Shown here: positions 55,442 through 64,000 of the stretch, in pieces
Layout of the letters: every line of letters starts with the position of its first letter
Position numbering within the stretch: position 1 is the stretch's first letter
DNA from: Vibrio profundi
Lineage (GTDB): Bacteria > Pseudomonadota > Gammaproteobacteria > Enterobacterales > Vibrionaceae
Assembly: GCF_005281835.1 (NCBI RefSeq)
Contig: NZ_RZIS01000006.1
Location: 62,001 to 126,000 of the forward strand
DNA: 64,000 nt
Direction of reading: 5' to 3'
Program-made: the position numbers and the translations under genes
Notes under the pieces: generated by a model
Seen by the model: only the letters and a program-made list of their open reading frames with translations
Told to the model about the DNA's origin: nothing
The model's database searches: none

Positions 55442-56755
55442 CTATGCGTATTGATGTGCAAGAGCGGTGAACGCATCACCTCTCGCCATAAAATTACTAA
55501 ATTGATCAAAACTAGCACAAGCCGGCGAAAGCATCACCATATCACCAGCATTAAGGTTAGGTGATACGTGTTTAATGATCTCTTCAATGGTTTCAAACCT
55601 CTGTGCGGAAGAGTGCAAAGGCATGAACTCTTTAGCATCTGCGCCGAAACAGCACAACTTAACCGGTAAATGTTCGAGCACAGGGCTAAGCTCACTAAAG
55701 TCAGCGCCTTTACCCGTACCACCCACCAATAAATACAAGGTTCCTTGGCAGTCTAAGCCAGAAAGCGCTGCGAGTGTGCTTGCAACATTAGTCGCCTTTG
55801 AGTCATTCACCCACTTAACACCTTGATTATCTGCCACTACTTGGCAGCGATGCGTCAAGCCATTGTAAGATTTCAGTGCATTTAAGCTTAGCGTGTAATC
55901 GATGTTAACTTGCTTAAGTAAAGCAATTGCAACGAGTGCATTCGCGACATTGTGTCGACCAACTAACGTTAGCTCACTCGTTGCTAGGACCGGAGTACCA
56001 TGATCGCACAGCCATTCTTGGCCTTCATGTTCCATCACACCAAACTCAGACGCATCAAGGCCGAATGTTTGCAATGCAATATCAGAGTTAGGATAACTGG
56101 CTGTATCTTCACGGTTCACGATAGCCAACTCAGTATTGTCAAAAATACGAAGTTTAGCAGCACGATAATCATCCATGCCGTGGTAGCGATCCATATGGTC
56201 TTCAGACAAATTTAAAAACGCCGCTGCCGCTAACTTGAGGTTTGAGGTTGTTTCAAGTTGAAAACTGGAAAGCTCGAGTACGTACAAGTCACACTCTTGC
56301 TCTAATAAATCAAGCGCAGGCACACCAATATTGCCACCAACTCCGACACTAAACCCTGCAGCCTTAGCCATCACACCGGTTAAGTCCGTTACCGTGCTTT
56401 TCCCATTGGAGCCAGTAATCGCCACCACAGGCTTTTTCACCGCCCATGCGAATAACTCAATATCTCCAATAACAGGAACACCGTGAGCAATAGCCTGTTG
56501 GATTTCGGGAGTCGCTAACGCAATTCCTGGGTTGGCGACCACTAAATCAGATTCTAACAACCACTGAACATTCCAACTTCCGGAATGTAGGCAAACCCCA
56601 ACTGGCAGTTCATCTTTGCCTGGAGGCTGAACCCTAGTATCAATCACTTTCACACTACATTGAGGGTGATACTTAGTTATATGCTTAACGACAGAGAGCC
56701 CGGTAATACCGAGCCCTACAACCACAACACTCTGAATGTTTTGCCAATGTTCCAT
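55442..56755 (-). CDS. murD: UDP-N-acetylmuramoylalanine-D-glutamate ligase
   Basis: The 437-residue Mur ligase adds D-glutamate. The N-terminal nucleotide fold is [15 protein letters not shown]. The ATP loop is [15 protein letters not shown], with [24 protein letters not shown] downstream. The C-terminal part shows [15 protein letters not shown] and [35 protein letters not shown] is the MurD end block. It lies 30 bases after mraY and 21 before ftsW in the same transcript. Confidence 0.98.
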   Translation of the reverse strand: MEHWQNIQSVVVVGLGITGLSVVKHITKYHPQCSVKVIDTRVQPPGKDELPVGVCLHSGSWNVQWLLESDLVVANPGIALATPEIQQAIAHGVPVIGDIELFAWAVKKPVVAITGSNGKSTVTDLTGVMAKAAGFSVGVGGNIGVPALDLLEQECDLYVLELSSFQLETTSNLKLAAAAFLNLSEDHMDRYHGMDDYRAAKLRIFDNTELAIVNREDTASYPNSDIALQTFGLDASEFGVMEHEGQEWLCDHGTPVLATSELTLVGRHNVANALVAIALLKQVNIDYTLSLNALKSYNGLTHRCQVVADNQGVKWVNDSKATNVASTLAALSGLDCQGTLYLLVGGTGKGADFSELSPVLEHLPVKLCCFGADAKEFMPLHSSAQRFETIEEIIKHVSPNLNAGDMVMLSPACASFDQFSNFMARGDAFTALAHQYA

Positions 56756-56785
56756 TTTTGCTTAACTGCTCTTCAGTGAGGGAGA

Positions 56786-57868
56786 TTAACGAACTTTAAG
56801 TGTGGCTAAACCAATCAGTACTAATACGATCGAAATGATCCAAAAACGTACGATAACACGTGGTTCAGGCCAACCTTTGAGCTCATAGTGGTGATGAATC
56901 GGTGCCATACGGAAGATACGCTGGCCACGCAACTTATACGAACCGACTTGCAAGATAACCGACAAGGTTTCCATCACAAAAACCCCGCCCATAATCACCA
57001 ATACTAGTTCTTGACGCACCAATACCGCGATCGTACCCAGAGCACCACCTAAAGCTAATGAACCAACATCGCCCATAAATACTTGCGCAGGGTACGTGTT
57101 AAACCATAAGAAGCCTAGACCAGCACCAACCATCGCAGTACACACAACAACCAGTTCTGACGTGTAAGGGATATAAGGAATATGCAGATAAGCGGCAAAA
57201 TTGACGTTACCCGTCGCCCATGCAATAACAGCAAAACCAGCTGCGACTAACACCGTTGGCATGATCGCTAGGCCATCAAGTCCATCTGTTAAGTTAACCG
57301 CGTTACTGGTACCAACAATAACAAAATACGTCAGTACGATATACAGCAAACCTAATTGGGGCATGATATCTTTAAAGAAAGGAACAACTAACTGAGTTGC
57401 GGCAGTATCTTTACCGTGAGCATACAGAGCGAATGCCACTACCAATGCAATCGCTGATTGCCAAAAGTACTTCCAGCGAGCAATCAAACCGTCTGTATTT
57501 TTACGAACAACTTTACGGTAGTCATCCACAAAACCAACTGCACCATAGCCTGTCAGCACAGCCAAAACCGCCCATACGTAAGGGTTAGACAGATCAGCCC
57601 ATAGCAAAACCGTAATCACAATCGAGGCAAGAATCATTACCCCGCCCATGGTCGGCGTACCACGCTTGCTAAAGTGGGACTCAGGCCCATCATTACGGAC
57701 AACCTGACCGATTTGCAGCATTTGCAAACGTGCAATCAACTTTGGCCCCATCCACAACGATAAACAAAGCGCAGTTAAGATACTAACGATCGCTCGAAAT
57801 GACAGGTATTCGAAAAGTCGAAAGAAAGAAAAGTATGGCTGTAATAACTCAGCAAGCCAAATAATCAT
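56786..57868 (-). CDS. mraY: Phospho-N-acetylmuramoyl-pentapeptide transferase
   Basis: The 360-residue polytopic enzyme moves phospho-MurNAc-pentapeptide onto undecaprenyl phosphate to make lipid I. The three aspartate-containing loops are present: [30 protein letters not shown] and [34 protein letters not shown] near the end carries the conserved His triplet. About ten membrane segments. Its start overlaps the murF stop by four bases. Confidence 0.98.
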   Translation of the reverse strand: MIIWLAELLQPYFSFFRLFEYLSFRAIVSILTALCLSLWMGPKLIARLQMLQIGQVVRNDGPESHFSKRGTPTMGGVMILASIVITVLLWADLSNPYVWAVLAVLTGYGAVGFVDDYRKVVRKNTDGLIARWKYFWQSAIALVVAFALYAHGKDTAATQLVVPFFKDIMPQLGLLYIVLTYFVIVGTSNAVNLTDGLDGLAIMPTVLVAAGFAVIAWATGNVNFAAYLHIPYIPYTSELVVVCTAMVGAGLGFLWFNTYPAQVFMGDVGSLALGGALGTIAVLVRQELVLVIMGGVFVMETLSVILQVGSYKLRGQRIFRMAPIHHHYELKGWPEPRVIVRFWIISIVLVLIGLATLKVR

Positions 57869-59226
57869 GAAAGGTTCTCCTTTAAAGCAGCCGCAATTTT
57901 ACTCATGCCTGCACTATTTGCCCCTTTAACCAACAAGGTGTGGGTAGCGTTCTTATGCAGAGACAACGTCTGCTCTATGTGTTCTATCATTGCTTGATGA
58001 GAAGTAAAGTGAGTACCGTGACACACTTCACTGATCACCTTGCTATCCTCACCATAAGTAAGGACGTGCTCAAATTTAAATGGGGCAGCATGTTCACCGA
58101 CTTGGCGATGAAGTGCAAGGCTTTCATCACCCAATTCGGCCATATTGCCCACAATAAACCAGCGTTGCCCACTAAAACCCGCGAGTAAGTCGGCTGCCGC
58201 TTTCATAGCTGGCACACTGGCATTATAACTGTCATCGATAAGCTTAATTGAATCAGAGAGCTGCAGAGCTTCCACTCTCCCTTTCACTTTCATCAAATTC
58301 GCTAAGCCGAATTGCACATCTTGTAACGTTGCACCAAATTGCAGAGCCAGCGCTGCTGCAGCCAACGCATTAGCAACATTATGTTTACCAATAATGCCAA
58401 GCTGAACAATGATACTTCCCTTAGGGCTATGCAATTCAAACTGGGCTTCACCAACTGCGTTGATCTCAATATCCGTAGCAAAAAAGTCGGCGCTCGTGTC
58501 ACGGTCTGAAAAAGTCAGTACACTCTTATCAGCGAGTATCGACTGCCACATCTCACCGCCATTACTGTCTACGTTGATAATTGCCGTATCGCCCGCACTC
58601 AGCCCCTGAAAGATCTCACCTTTGGCTTGTTTCACACCATCGATTGAACCAAAGCCTTCTAAATGCGCCGCTGCAACATTGTTAACCAGCGCGACTTTCG
58701 GTTTAACTAGGTTGGTAGTGTAGGCAATTTCGTCAATGTGATTAGCTCCTAGCTCAATGACGGCAAAGTCATGCTGAGGCGTACTGCGCAGTAATGTTAA
58801 GGGTGCACCAATGTCATTATTAAAGTTGCCAGCAGTAAAGAGAACCTCTCCTTTATGCTGCAAAATACTGGCAACCATCTCCTTAACCGTGGTTTTTCCA
58901 CAACTGCCAGTAATAGCCATGGTTGGAATGGCACACTGTTCGTGGACCCACGCACCGACTTTACCTAACGCAACTTTAGTGTCCTCAACAACGATTTGAG
59001 CAACATCTAAATCCAATTCACGTTCAACCAATAATGCACTTGCGCCAGACTCAGCTGCTTGTTGACAAAAATCATGTGCGTCAAACCTCTCGCCAACCAA
59101 AGCAATAAATAGTGCTCCAGGCTCAACCGTTCTGGTATCAGTAGACACAGAGTGAATTAACACATCTTTACCTACTAACTTCCCATCAAGCACATGACAA
59201 ATTTGCTGTAACGTAAAATCAATCAT
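57865..59226 (-). CDS. murF: UDP-N-acetylmuramoyl-tripeptide-D-alanyl-D-alanine ligase
   Basis: The 453-residue Mur ligase adds the D-Ala-D-Ala dipeptide. The ATP loop is [16 protein letters not shown], followed by [14 protein letters not shown], typical of Mur[25 protein letters not shown] and [14 protein letters not shown] are further marks. The ATG at 59226 lies inside the end of murE (eight-base overlap); an in-frame TTG two codons earlier is less likely. Because ddlB is not in this cluster, the D-Ala-D-Ala must come from a ligase encoded elsewhere. Confidence 0.97.
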   Translation of the reverse strand: MIDFTLQQICHVLDGKLVGKDVLIHSVSTDTRTVEPGALFIALVGERFDAHDFCQQAAESGASALLVERELDLDVAQIVVEDTKVALGKVGAWVHEQCAIPTMAITGSCGKTTVKEMVASILQHKGEVLFTAGNFNNDIGAPLTLLRSTPQHDFAVIELGANHIDEIAYTTNLVKPKVALVNNVAAAHLEGFGSIDGVKQAKGEIFQGLSAGDTAIINVDSNGGEMWQSILADKSVLTFSDRDTSADFFATDIEINAVGEAQFELHSPKGSIIVQLGIIGKHNVANALAAAALALQFGATLQDVQFGLANLMKVKGRVEALQLSDSIKLIDDSYNASVPAMKAAADLLAGFSGQRWFIVGNMAELGDESLALHRQVGEHAAPFKFEHVLTYGEDSKVISEVCHGTHFTSHQAMIEHIEQTLSLHKNATHTLLVKGANSAGMSKIAAALKENLS

Positions 59227-60709
59227 TGGCAATACCTAATAACTGGCAAGCCGATTCTCTATCCGAATAGTGAACCGTTCCTTCTTGCAACACTTGGTAG
59301 TCTTCATGGCCTTTGCCTGCCAATAAAATAATATCGCTGTTAGAAGCGTTTTCTAACGCGAACTTCGCGGCTTGATAGCGGTCATGTTCAACGAAAGCCT
59401 CATCTGGTTTTGACAGGCCAACCAACATATCTTGCACAATCAAACTTGCGTCTTCACTTCGTGGATTGTCATCAGACAAGATGATCTTATCCGCAAATTG
59501 TTCAGCAATCGCCGCCATCATCGGACGCTTACCTTTGTCTCGGTCACCACCACAGCCAAAGATAACCCACAGCTGACCAGCGCAATGCACACGTAACGCT
59601 GAAAGGGCTTTTTCTAAAGCATCAGGAGTGTGCGCATAATCAACGACTAGCTTCGCTTTATCTGGAGTTTGAAATAGCTCCATGCGCCCAATCACGGGCT
59701 GTAGTAATGGTGCGCTGTCAATTAACTGTTGCACCGAGAAGCCTTGGCTCAACAAAGTAGCAAATGCCAACATCAAGTTAGAGGCGTTAAACTCACCGAT
59801 TAACGGCGCTTGTATTGTGCCTTCTCCCCAGCTTCCATCAAATTGGATAGTAATGCCGGTTTCAGCATAAGCCACGTCACAGGCCCACAAACTACGCTCA
59901 AATACAGGCTTGCCTTTCAAAGAGACAGCAATCGCATGAGGCAGTTGAGACATCCATTGCTCACCCACTTCATCATCAACATTTATAATCGCCTCTTTGC
60001 AACCATGCTGAGTAAAAAGGCTCAATTTTGCGAGGGCATATTCTTCCATCGTGCCGTGATAATCCAAATGGTCACGGCTCAAATTAGTGAAGACACCTAC
60101 ATCAAAATTCAAACTTTTCACACGCCCTTGCACTAAGCCATGCGATGAAATTTCCATTGCCGCATAATGAGCAGACTCTCCAGACAACTCGCTCAACGTA
60201 CGTTGAATTTCAATGGCACTGCCAGTCGTATTGGCCGCTGGTTTCAAATCATCAAGAAACCCATTTCCCGTTGTACCCATTACCGCAGAGCGACATTTCA
60301 CAAGGTCAAGCCATTGGGTAATTAGCTGAGTAATCGTTGTTTTGCCATTGGTGCCCGTTACACCAATCAACTTCATGTCACCAAATGAATAAAGCTGCCC
60401 TGCGAGTTGCGACAACTCTGAGTTTAGATTTTCGATATACACCACAGGGATTTGTTCAATGAAATCCACGCTCCCTGCAGGCTTAATCGCGCACGATTGT
60501 GCCACGACCGCAGACGCACCTTGAGCGATTGCCGTCGAAATAAACTCTCGCCCATCAATGGCATGACCGATAACGGCAACAAACACATCACCATGGCCAA
60601 CCTTTCTGCTATCCAGCTCTAAATGAGTCACTTGCATGTCTTCGAAAGTGGGTTGCTGGAATTTCCCCCAAGGCGAAAGCAGCGTAGATAGAGAAATACT
60701 ATTGCTCAT
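59219..60709 (-). CDS. murE: UDP-MurNAc-tripeptide synthetase (mDAP-adding)
   Basis: The 496-residue Mur ligase adds meso-diaminopimelate. The ATP loop is [35 protein letters not shown] follows. The DNPR motif in [11 protein letters not shown] is the mark of the diaminopimelate-specific type (lysine-type enzymes lack it). [14 protein letters not shown] is also conserved. The ATG at 60709 has AGGA at seven bases; an ATG two codons upstream is too close to that site. It follows ftsI by 18 bases and overlaps murF. Confidence 0.98.
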   Translation of the reverse strand: MSNSISLSTLLSPWGKFQQPTFEDMQVTHLELDSRKVGHGDVFVAVIGHAIDGREFISTAIAQGASAVVAQSCAIKPAGSVDFIEQIPVVYIENLNSELSQLAGQLYSFGDMKLIGVTGTNGKTTITQLITQWLDLVKCRSAVMGTTGNGFLDDLKPAANTTGSAIEIQRTLSELSGESAHYAAMEISSHGLVQGRVKSLNFDVGVFTNLSRDHLDYHGTMEEYALAKLSLFTQHGCKEAIINVDDEVGEQWMSQLPHAIAVSLKGKPVFERSLWACDVAYAETGITIQFDGSWGEGTIQAPLIGEFNASNLMLAFATLLSQGFSVQQLIDSAPLLQPVIGRMELFQTPDKAKLVVDYAHTPDALEKALSALRVHCAGQLWVIFGCGGDRDKGKRPMMAAIAEQFADKIILSDDNPRSEDASLIVQDMLVGLSKPDEAFVEHDRYQAAKFALENASNSDIILLAGKGHEDYQVLQEGTVHYSDRESACQLLGIAND

Positions 60710-60727
60710 ATACATTCCTAATAAGCA

Positions 60728-62464
60728 TTAATTTTGAAACTGATTTTCATCAGGCGCGACATTCAAAATTTGAAGCGCACCTTTCATAATTTCAGAGAAT
60801 ACCGGAGCTGCCACTGAGCCACCGTAATATTGGTCACCCTGAGGTTCATTCACAATAACCACTAACGACACTCGCGGGTCACTCACTGGCGCCACACCAG
60901 AGGTAATCGCGATATATTCATCACTATATCCACCAGCTGCCGCTTTACGTGATGTACCGGTTTTCGCTGCAACTCGATAGCCGGGTACCGCTGCTCTTGT
61001 CGCGGTACCGCCTTTCTGTGTCACGCCTTCAAGCATTTCCAACACCATTTGGGCATTTTCTGGAGAGATTATTTGCTTGGAAAATTCTTGCTGATTGCTT
61101 TCAATAATATGGATCGGCTCATATCGACCTGCGTTAGCTAATGTCGCATAGGCGTGAGCTAATTGAATTGGAGTGACCGAGATAGCGTAACCAAAAGATA
61201 AGGTCGCGATTTCAAACTTAGACCAACGGCGACGATTCGGGAAAATACCTGACGTTTCCCCCACCAGGTTTAGACCAGACATTTCACCCAGTCCAACCGA
61301 ACTGTACATTCCGAGTAACGCTTCTAATGGCATGTCTAGCGCGAGCTTAGCGACACCAATGTTACTGGATTTTTTCAAGATGGTAGCGAGATCAGCTTTG
61401 CCAACTTTCGATGTATCACGTACACGGCTGCCACCGATTTGCATGATGCCATTGCCCGTATCGATCACAGTACTTGGATCAGCAGAACCATTTTCTAAAG
61501 CCGCCAAAACCACAAATGGTTTTACTGTGGAGCCTGGTTCCATCGCATCGGTTAACACGCGGTTACGCATTTTAAAGCTTTGTAGGTCGGAACGGTTATT
61601 TGGATTGTAAGAAGGCGCATTAACCATCGCCAACACCGCACCGGTTTTCACATCGAGGAGTACCGCAGAGCCTGAGGTAGCTCGATGATCGGCAACGGCT
61701 TGTTTGATCGCTCGGTAAGCGATCGCTTGAAGGCGCTGGTCTATGGTTAGCTCTAATGGCTTACCTTGCTCACGCTCTTCTAATGAAATATTTTCGACCA
61801 CACGTCCATAGCGATCTTTACGTATGGTGCGTTTACCTGCTTCACCGGTCAGCCATTTATCGTAACTGCGTTCAACACCTTCCAAGCCATGACCATCGAT
61901 ACCTGTCACACCGATTAAGTGGGCACTAACTTCACCTGCAGGGTAATAACGACGAGATTCTGCTTTAAGCCCTACACCAGCAAGCTTTAGTTCACGAATG
62001 TACTTTGCCATTGCCGGGCTAACTTGACGCTGAAGGTAAATAAAACGACGGGATTTGTTCGCAGAAATTTTAGAGATCAGCCCTTGGCGTTCAAGCCCTA
62101 ATACATCGGCCAGTGCATACCAACGATCTTTATCGTTCAGCCCATCGTTATCGAAAATAGTTTTAGGGTCGGCCCATACGGCCTCGACTGGGACACTGAC
62201 CGCTAGCGGTTCACCATTACGATCAGAGATAATGCCTCGAGCGGACGGGAGCGCTTTCACACGAACAGAACGCAAATCACCTTGGCGAATCAAATTATCC
62301 GGTTCAACGATCTGGATATAGGCAACCCGCCCTACTAACGCTGCAAACGCCAAAAAGACAAACAGTAAAATGACATGAAAACGCCAGCGTATAAGTACTG
62401 GGCCGGTATCCTTTTCTTCGGTGCCGCGGGATTTCACCTGCACCTTATCCTTTTTGCCTATCAT
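60728..62464 (-). CDS. ftsI: Peptidoglycan transpeptidase FtsI (PBP3)
   Basis: The 578-residue class B penicillin-binding protein cross-links septal peptidoglycan. A short basic cytoplasmic part precedes one membrane segment (about 27-50). A pedestal domain (about 60-235) follows, then the transpeptidase with the active-site GSTVKPF (Ser312), SSN at 366-368 and KTG at 501-503 (AAKTGTSRK). The start overlaps the ftsL stop by four bases. The sequence after KTG is regular, with no sign of the small insertions linked to resistance in other species. It works with FtsW, encoded further down this cluster. Confidence 0.98.
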   Translation of the reverse strand: MIGKKDKVQVKSRGTEEKDTGPVLIRWRFHVILLFVFLAFAALVGRVAYIQIVEPDNLIRQGDLRSVRVKALPSARGIISDRNGEPLAVSVPVEAVWADPKTIFDNDGLNDKDRWYALADVLGLERQGLISKISANKSRRFIYLQRQVSPAMAKYIRELKLAGVGLKAESRRYYPAGEVSAHLIGVTGIDGHGLEGVERSYDKWLTGEAGKRTIRKDRYGRVVENISLEEREQGKPLELTIDQRLQAIAYRAIKQAVADHRATSGSAVLLDVKTGAVLAMVNAPSYNPNNRSDLQSFKMRNRVLTDAMEPGSTVKPFVVLAALENGSADPSTVIDTGNGIMQIGGSRVRDTSKVGKADLATILKKSSNIGVAKLALDMPLEALLGMYSSVGLGEMSGLNLVGETSGIFPNRRRWSKFEIATLSFGYAISVTPIQLAHAYATLANAGRYEPIHIIESNQQEFSKQIISPENAQMVLEMLEGVTQKGGTATRAAVPGYRVAAKTGTSRKAAAGGYSDEYIAITSGVAPVSDPRVSLVVIVNEPQGDQYYGGSVAAPVFSEIMKGALQILNVAPDENQFQN

Positions 62465-62775
62465 TTCAATGAAATCACTACTTCTTTATCTGAATCAGGA
62501 CGCTTCATCTCTAGTTCTTTCTTAGCTAAGGCTTGCACTCGGCTATGCTCTGCTAAGGCAGTTTCTTCCAACATTAAGTTTCGCCATTCATCATCCAATT
62601 GCTCACGGGCAACTAGCGCTAGGTCCTTTTCGGTAATGGCTTGTCGTGACATATGAGTAGTTAACACAACCCCCATTGCACTCGCAAAAATGCAAATGAG
62701 CAGCATCAGTGGGACTCTGCCCACTGAAAACAGGTCAAGTACAATAATCTTGGCGAGGTTAGGTTTACTACTCAT
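62461..62775 (-). CDS. ftsL: Cell division protein FtsL
   Basis: The 104-residue single-pass protein has a short cytoplasmic end (MSSKPNLAKIIVLDLFSVGR), a membrane segment (about 20-42) and a periplasmic coiled coil (LVAREQLDDEWRNLMLEETALAEHSRVQALAKKEL) with heptad spacing. It forms the FtsQLB complex and activates FtsWI. FtsL is poorly conserved in sequence; the call rests on size, topology and its place between rsmH and ftsI. Confidence 0.93.
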   Translation of the reverse strand: MSSKPNLAKIIVLDLFSVGRVPLMLLICIFASAMGVVLTTHMSRQAITEKDLALVAREQLDDEWRNLMLEETALAEHSRVQALAKKELEMKRPDSDKEVVISLK

Positions 62776-62784
62776 AAAGGCAAC

Positions 62785-63735
62785 TTAAAGCTTCTCAGCA
62801 ATACGTAGTACAGAGCTACGCGAGCGAGTGTTGTCATCGACTTCATTTTTGGAAGGTTTAATTGCTTTTCCTACAGGCTTAAGATCGGCACTGCCTAACG
62901 CCTTTATTTGTTCTTCGGTAAGAGGAATACCGTGAGGCACTTGTGGGCCTTGGCTTTCTTTACGAATAAAACGTTTCACCATACGATCTTCCAAAGAGTG
63001 GAAGCTGATCACTGATAGGCGACCTTCTGGAGCAAGAATACTTGCCGCCCCCTTGAGTGCAGTATCGATCTCTTCTAGCTCGCTGTTAATGTAGATACGA
63101 AACGCTTGGAACGCTCGAGTTGCAGGGTGTTTTTTCTCTTTGAAACTCTTTGGTGCTACATCAGAAATCAGCTTAGCCAACTGACCTGTACGTGTAAGAG
63201 GCTCGTTCTCTTCGTTTTCACGGTAAGCAACGATGCCTTTCGCAATACGACGCGCGTGTTTGTCTTCACCAAACTCACGAATCACCCAAGTGATATCATC
63301 CAAATCAGCTTCCGCTAACCACTGTGAAACTGGCATACCAGAAGTCGGATCCATGCGCATGTCCAATGGGCCATCTTTCATGAAACTAAAGCCGCGCTCA
63401 GCATCGTCTAGCTGCGGGGAAGACACACCAAGATCAAGCAATACACCATCAACTTGGCCTACAAGATCGTAACGTTCCGCGTATTCAGCCATTCCTGAAA
63501 ACGGACCATGAATAATAGTGAAACGTGGATCATCAATCTTTTGTGCTTCGGCGATAGCCTGTGGATCACGGTCAATACTGAATAAGCGACCATTTTCACC
63601 CAACTTAGACAAAATTGTACGACTATGTCCACCACGCCCAAATGTGCCATCGATGTAGGTGCCATCAGGTTTGATCGCAAGTCCATCAATGGATTCGTTA
63701 AGCAATACTGAAATATGTTTGAATGCTTCTGTCAT
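62785..63735 (-). CDS. rsmH: 16S rRNA (cytosine1402-N4)-methyltransferase RsmH
   Basis: The 316-residue enzyme methylates N4 of C1402 in 16S r[16 protein letters not shown] and the SAM-binding loop [16 protein letters not shown] open the protein. [31 protein letters not shown] is the family hallmark, and [17 protein letters not shown] lies near the end. The ATG at 63735 gives the usual length; the frame is open to 63774. It is the first gene of the dcw cluster here, with no mraZ in the 207 bases between it and rnpB. Confidence 0.97.
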   Translation of the reverse strand: MTEAFKHISVLLNESIDGLAIKPDGTYIDGTFGRGGHSRTILSKLGENGRLFSIDRDPQAIAEAQKIDDPRFTIIHGPFSGMAEYAERYDLVGQVDGVLLDLGVSSPQLDDAERGFSFMKDGPLDMRMDPTSGMPVSQWLAEADLDDITWVIREFGEDKHARRIAKGIVAYRENEENEPLTRTGQLAKLISDVAPKSFKEKKHPATRAFQAFRIYINSELEEIDTALKGAASILAPEGRLSVISFHSLEDRMVKRFIRKESQGPQVPHGIPLTEEQIKALGSADLKPVGKAIKPSKNEVDDNTRSRSSVLRIAEKL

Positions 63736-63898
63736 AGTCTTCTCGGTGAGTGAATTAAGCCATTTGAACGGCAATGGTTTTATTTCGATAACGTTTTAGT
63801 GTACTGATTTCGTACTTTATCTCCACTCTTTGCGTACAACTTCTCGTGATTTTGCACCAAGTTTAGTGGATCTAAGATTATTAACGTCAATATAAAGC
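63736..63898. other. Upstream region of the dcw cluster
   Basis: 163 bases between the rnpB terminator and rsmH, with no ORF on the minus strand. It should hold the first promoter of the cluster: a TTGACG lies at about 63884-63889 (minus strand), but a good -10 is not clear. A single AGTGG element recalls MraZ sites but is not a repeat array. Confidence 0.45.
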
Positions 63899-63934
63899 AA
63901 AAAACCCATCACTACTGGTTAGTAATGATGGGTT
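63899..63934 (-). terminator. Terminator of rnpB
   Basis: AACCCATCATTACT / AGTAGTGATGGGTT stem (arms 63903-63916 and 63921-63934, one mismatch) followed by TTTTTTGC on the minus strand. Confidence 0.92.
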
Positions 63935-63942
63935 CTTTAAAT

Positions 63943-64000
63943 GGGTGGAGTTGACACATACGCCGGGTTCTGTTCCGCTTGCGCGGCGGTAACCATTCGT
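63943..64000 (-). ncRNA. rnpB: RNase P RNA, 3' end (partial)
   Basis: On the minus strand the last 58 bases contain ACAGAACCCGGCGTAT, nearly identical to the conserved P4 strand of bacterial M1 RNA (E. coli ACAGAACCCGGCTTAT). They end CAACTCCACCC, like the 3' end of M1 RNA, and a terminator follows. The GCCGCGCAAGCGG hairpin before it is a normal side stem. The gene runs out of the window. RNase P RNA cuts the 5' leaders of tRNA precursors. Confidence 0.93.

Overview
The window reads as chromosome I of a Vibrio-group gammaproteobacterium. The evidence is the gene content and order: Na+/alanine symporter, ung, nfo, grcA, thrCBA, an RraA-family gene, arcA, arcB, two gltBD operons, mtnN, a CbiB-family gene, btuF, carBA, dapB, mutT, secA, lpxC, then the division and cell-wall cluster running back to rsmH and rnpB. 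Vibrio-type small families (DUF3545, DUF3293) and moderate AT richness agree. I do not assign a species. I see no tRNA, 16S/23S/5S rRNA, CRISPR array, prophage, integron or insertion sequence, so this is conserved core chromosome.

Left part (1-6.5 kb): an AGCS sodium/alanine symporter, a DUF3545 protein, a hemerythrin-like protein, the repair enzymes Ung and Nfo with an unannotated His-rich small ORF between them, then grcA behind two FNR-type boxes, and an FMN reductase. At 6.5-11.5 kb lies the complete thrABC operon (minus strand) with leader peptide, attenuator and promoter. At 11.7-20 kb are a small envelope protein, an RraA-family protein, a DUF3293 gene broken by one in-frame stop, arcA behind a perfect FNR box, and convergent to it a yhcC - diguanylate cyclase - arcB - lipoprotein series.

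Centre (20-33 kb): two complete paralogous glutamate synthase operons in tandem. The first is of a non-enterobacterial type with highly biased codon use. The second resembles the E. coli enzyme. From 33 to 37.6 kb come a DUF1499 lipoprotein, the mtnN-cbiB-btuF group, a TRIC-family membrane protein and a flavodoxin-like protein.

Right part (37.6-64 kb, all minus strand): carAB with a near-consensus promoter, dapB, mutT, secA, lpxC, and the dcw cluster in transcription order rsmH-ftsL-ftsI-murE-murF-mraY-murD-ftsW-murG-murC-ftsQ-ftsA-ftsZ-lpxC. Most genes in it overlap or lie within about 30 bases of each other. ddlB is missing between murC and ftsQ, where a promoter sits instead. No mraZ fits in front of rsmH. 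No secM-like ORF lies between lpxC and secA. The window ends inside rnpB.

Functionally the window couples nitrogen assimilation (two GOGATs, carAB, thr), oxygen sensing (FNR boxes, ArcAB, GrcA), DNA repair and peptidoglycan synthesis/division. The points most worth a second look are the duplicated gltBD, the ArcB sensor lacking the second redox cysteine, the conserved 53-bp FNR spacing at grcA, the small His-rich ORF, the DUF3293 nonsense allele, and the missing secM and mraZ.
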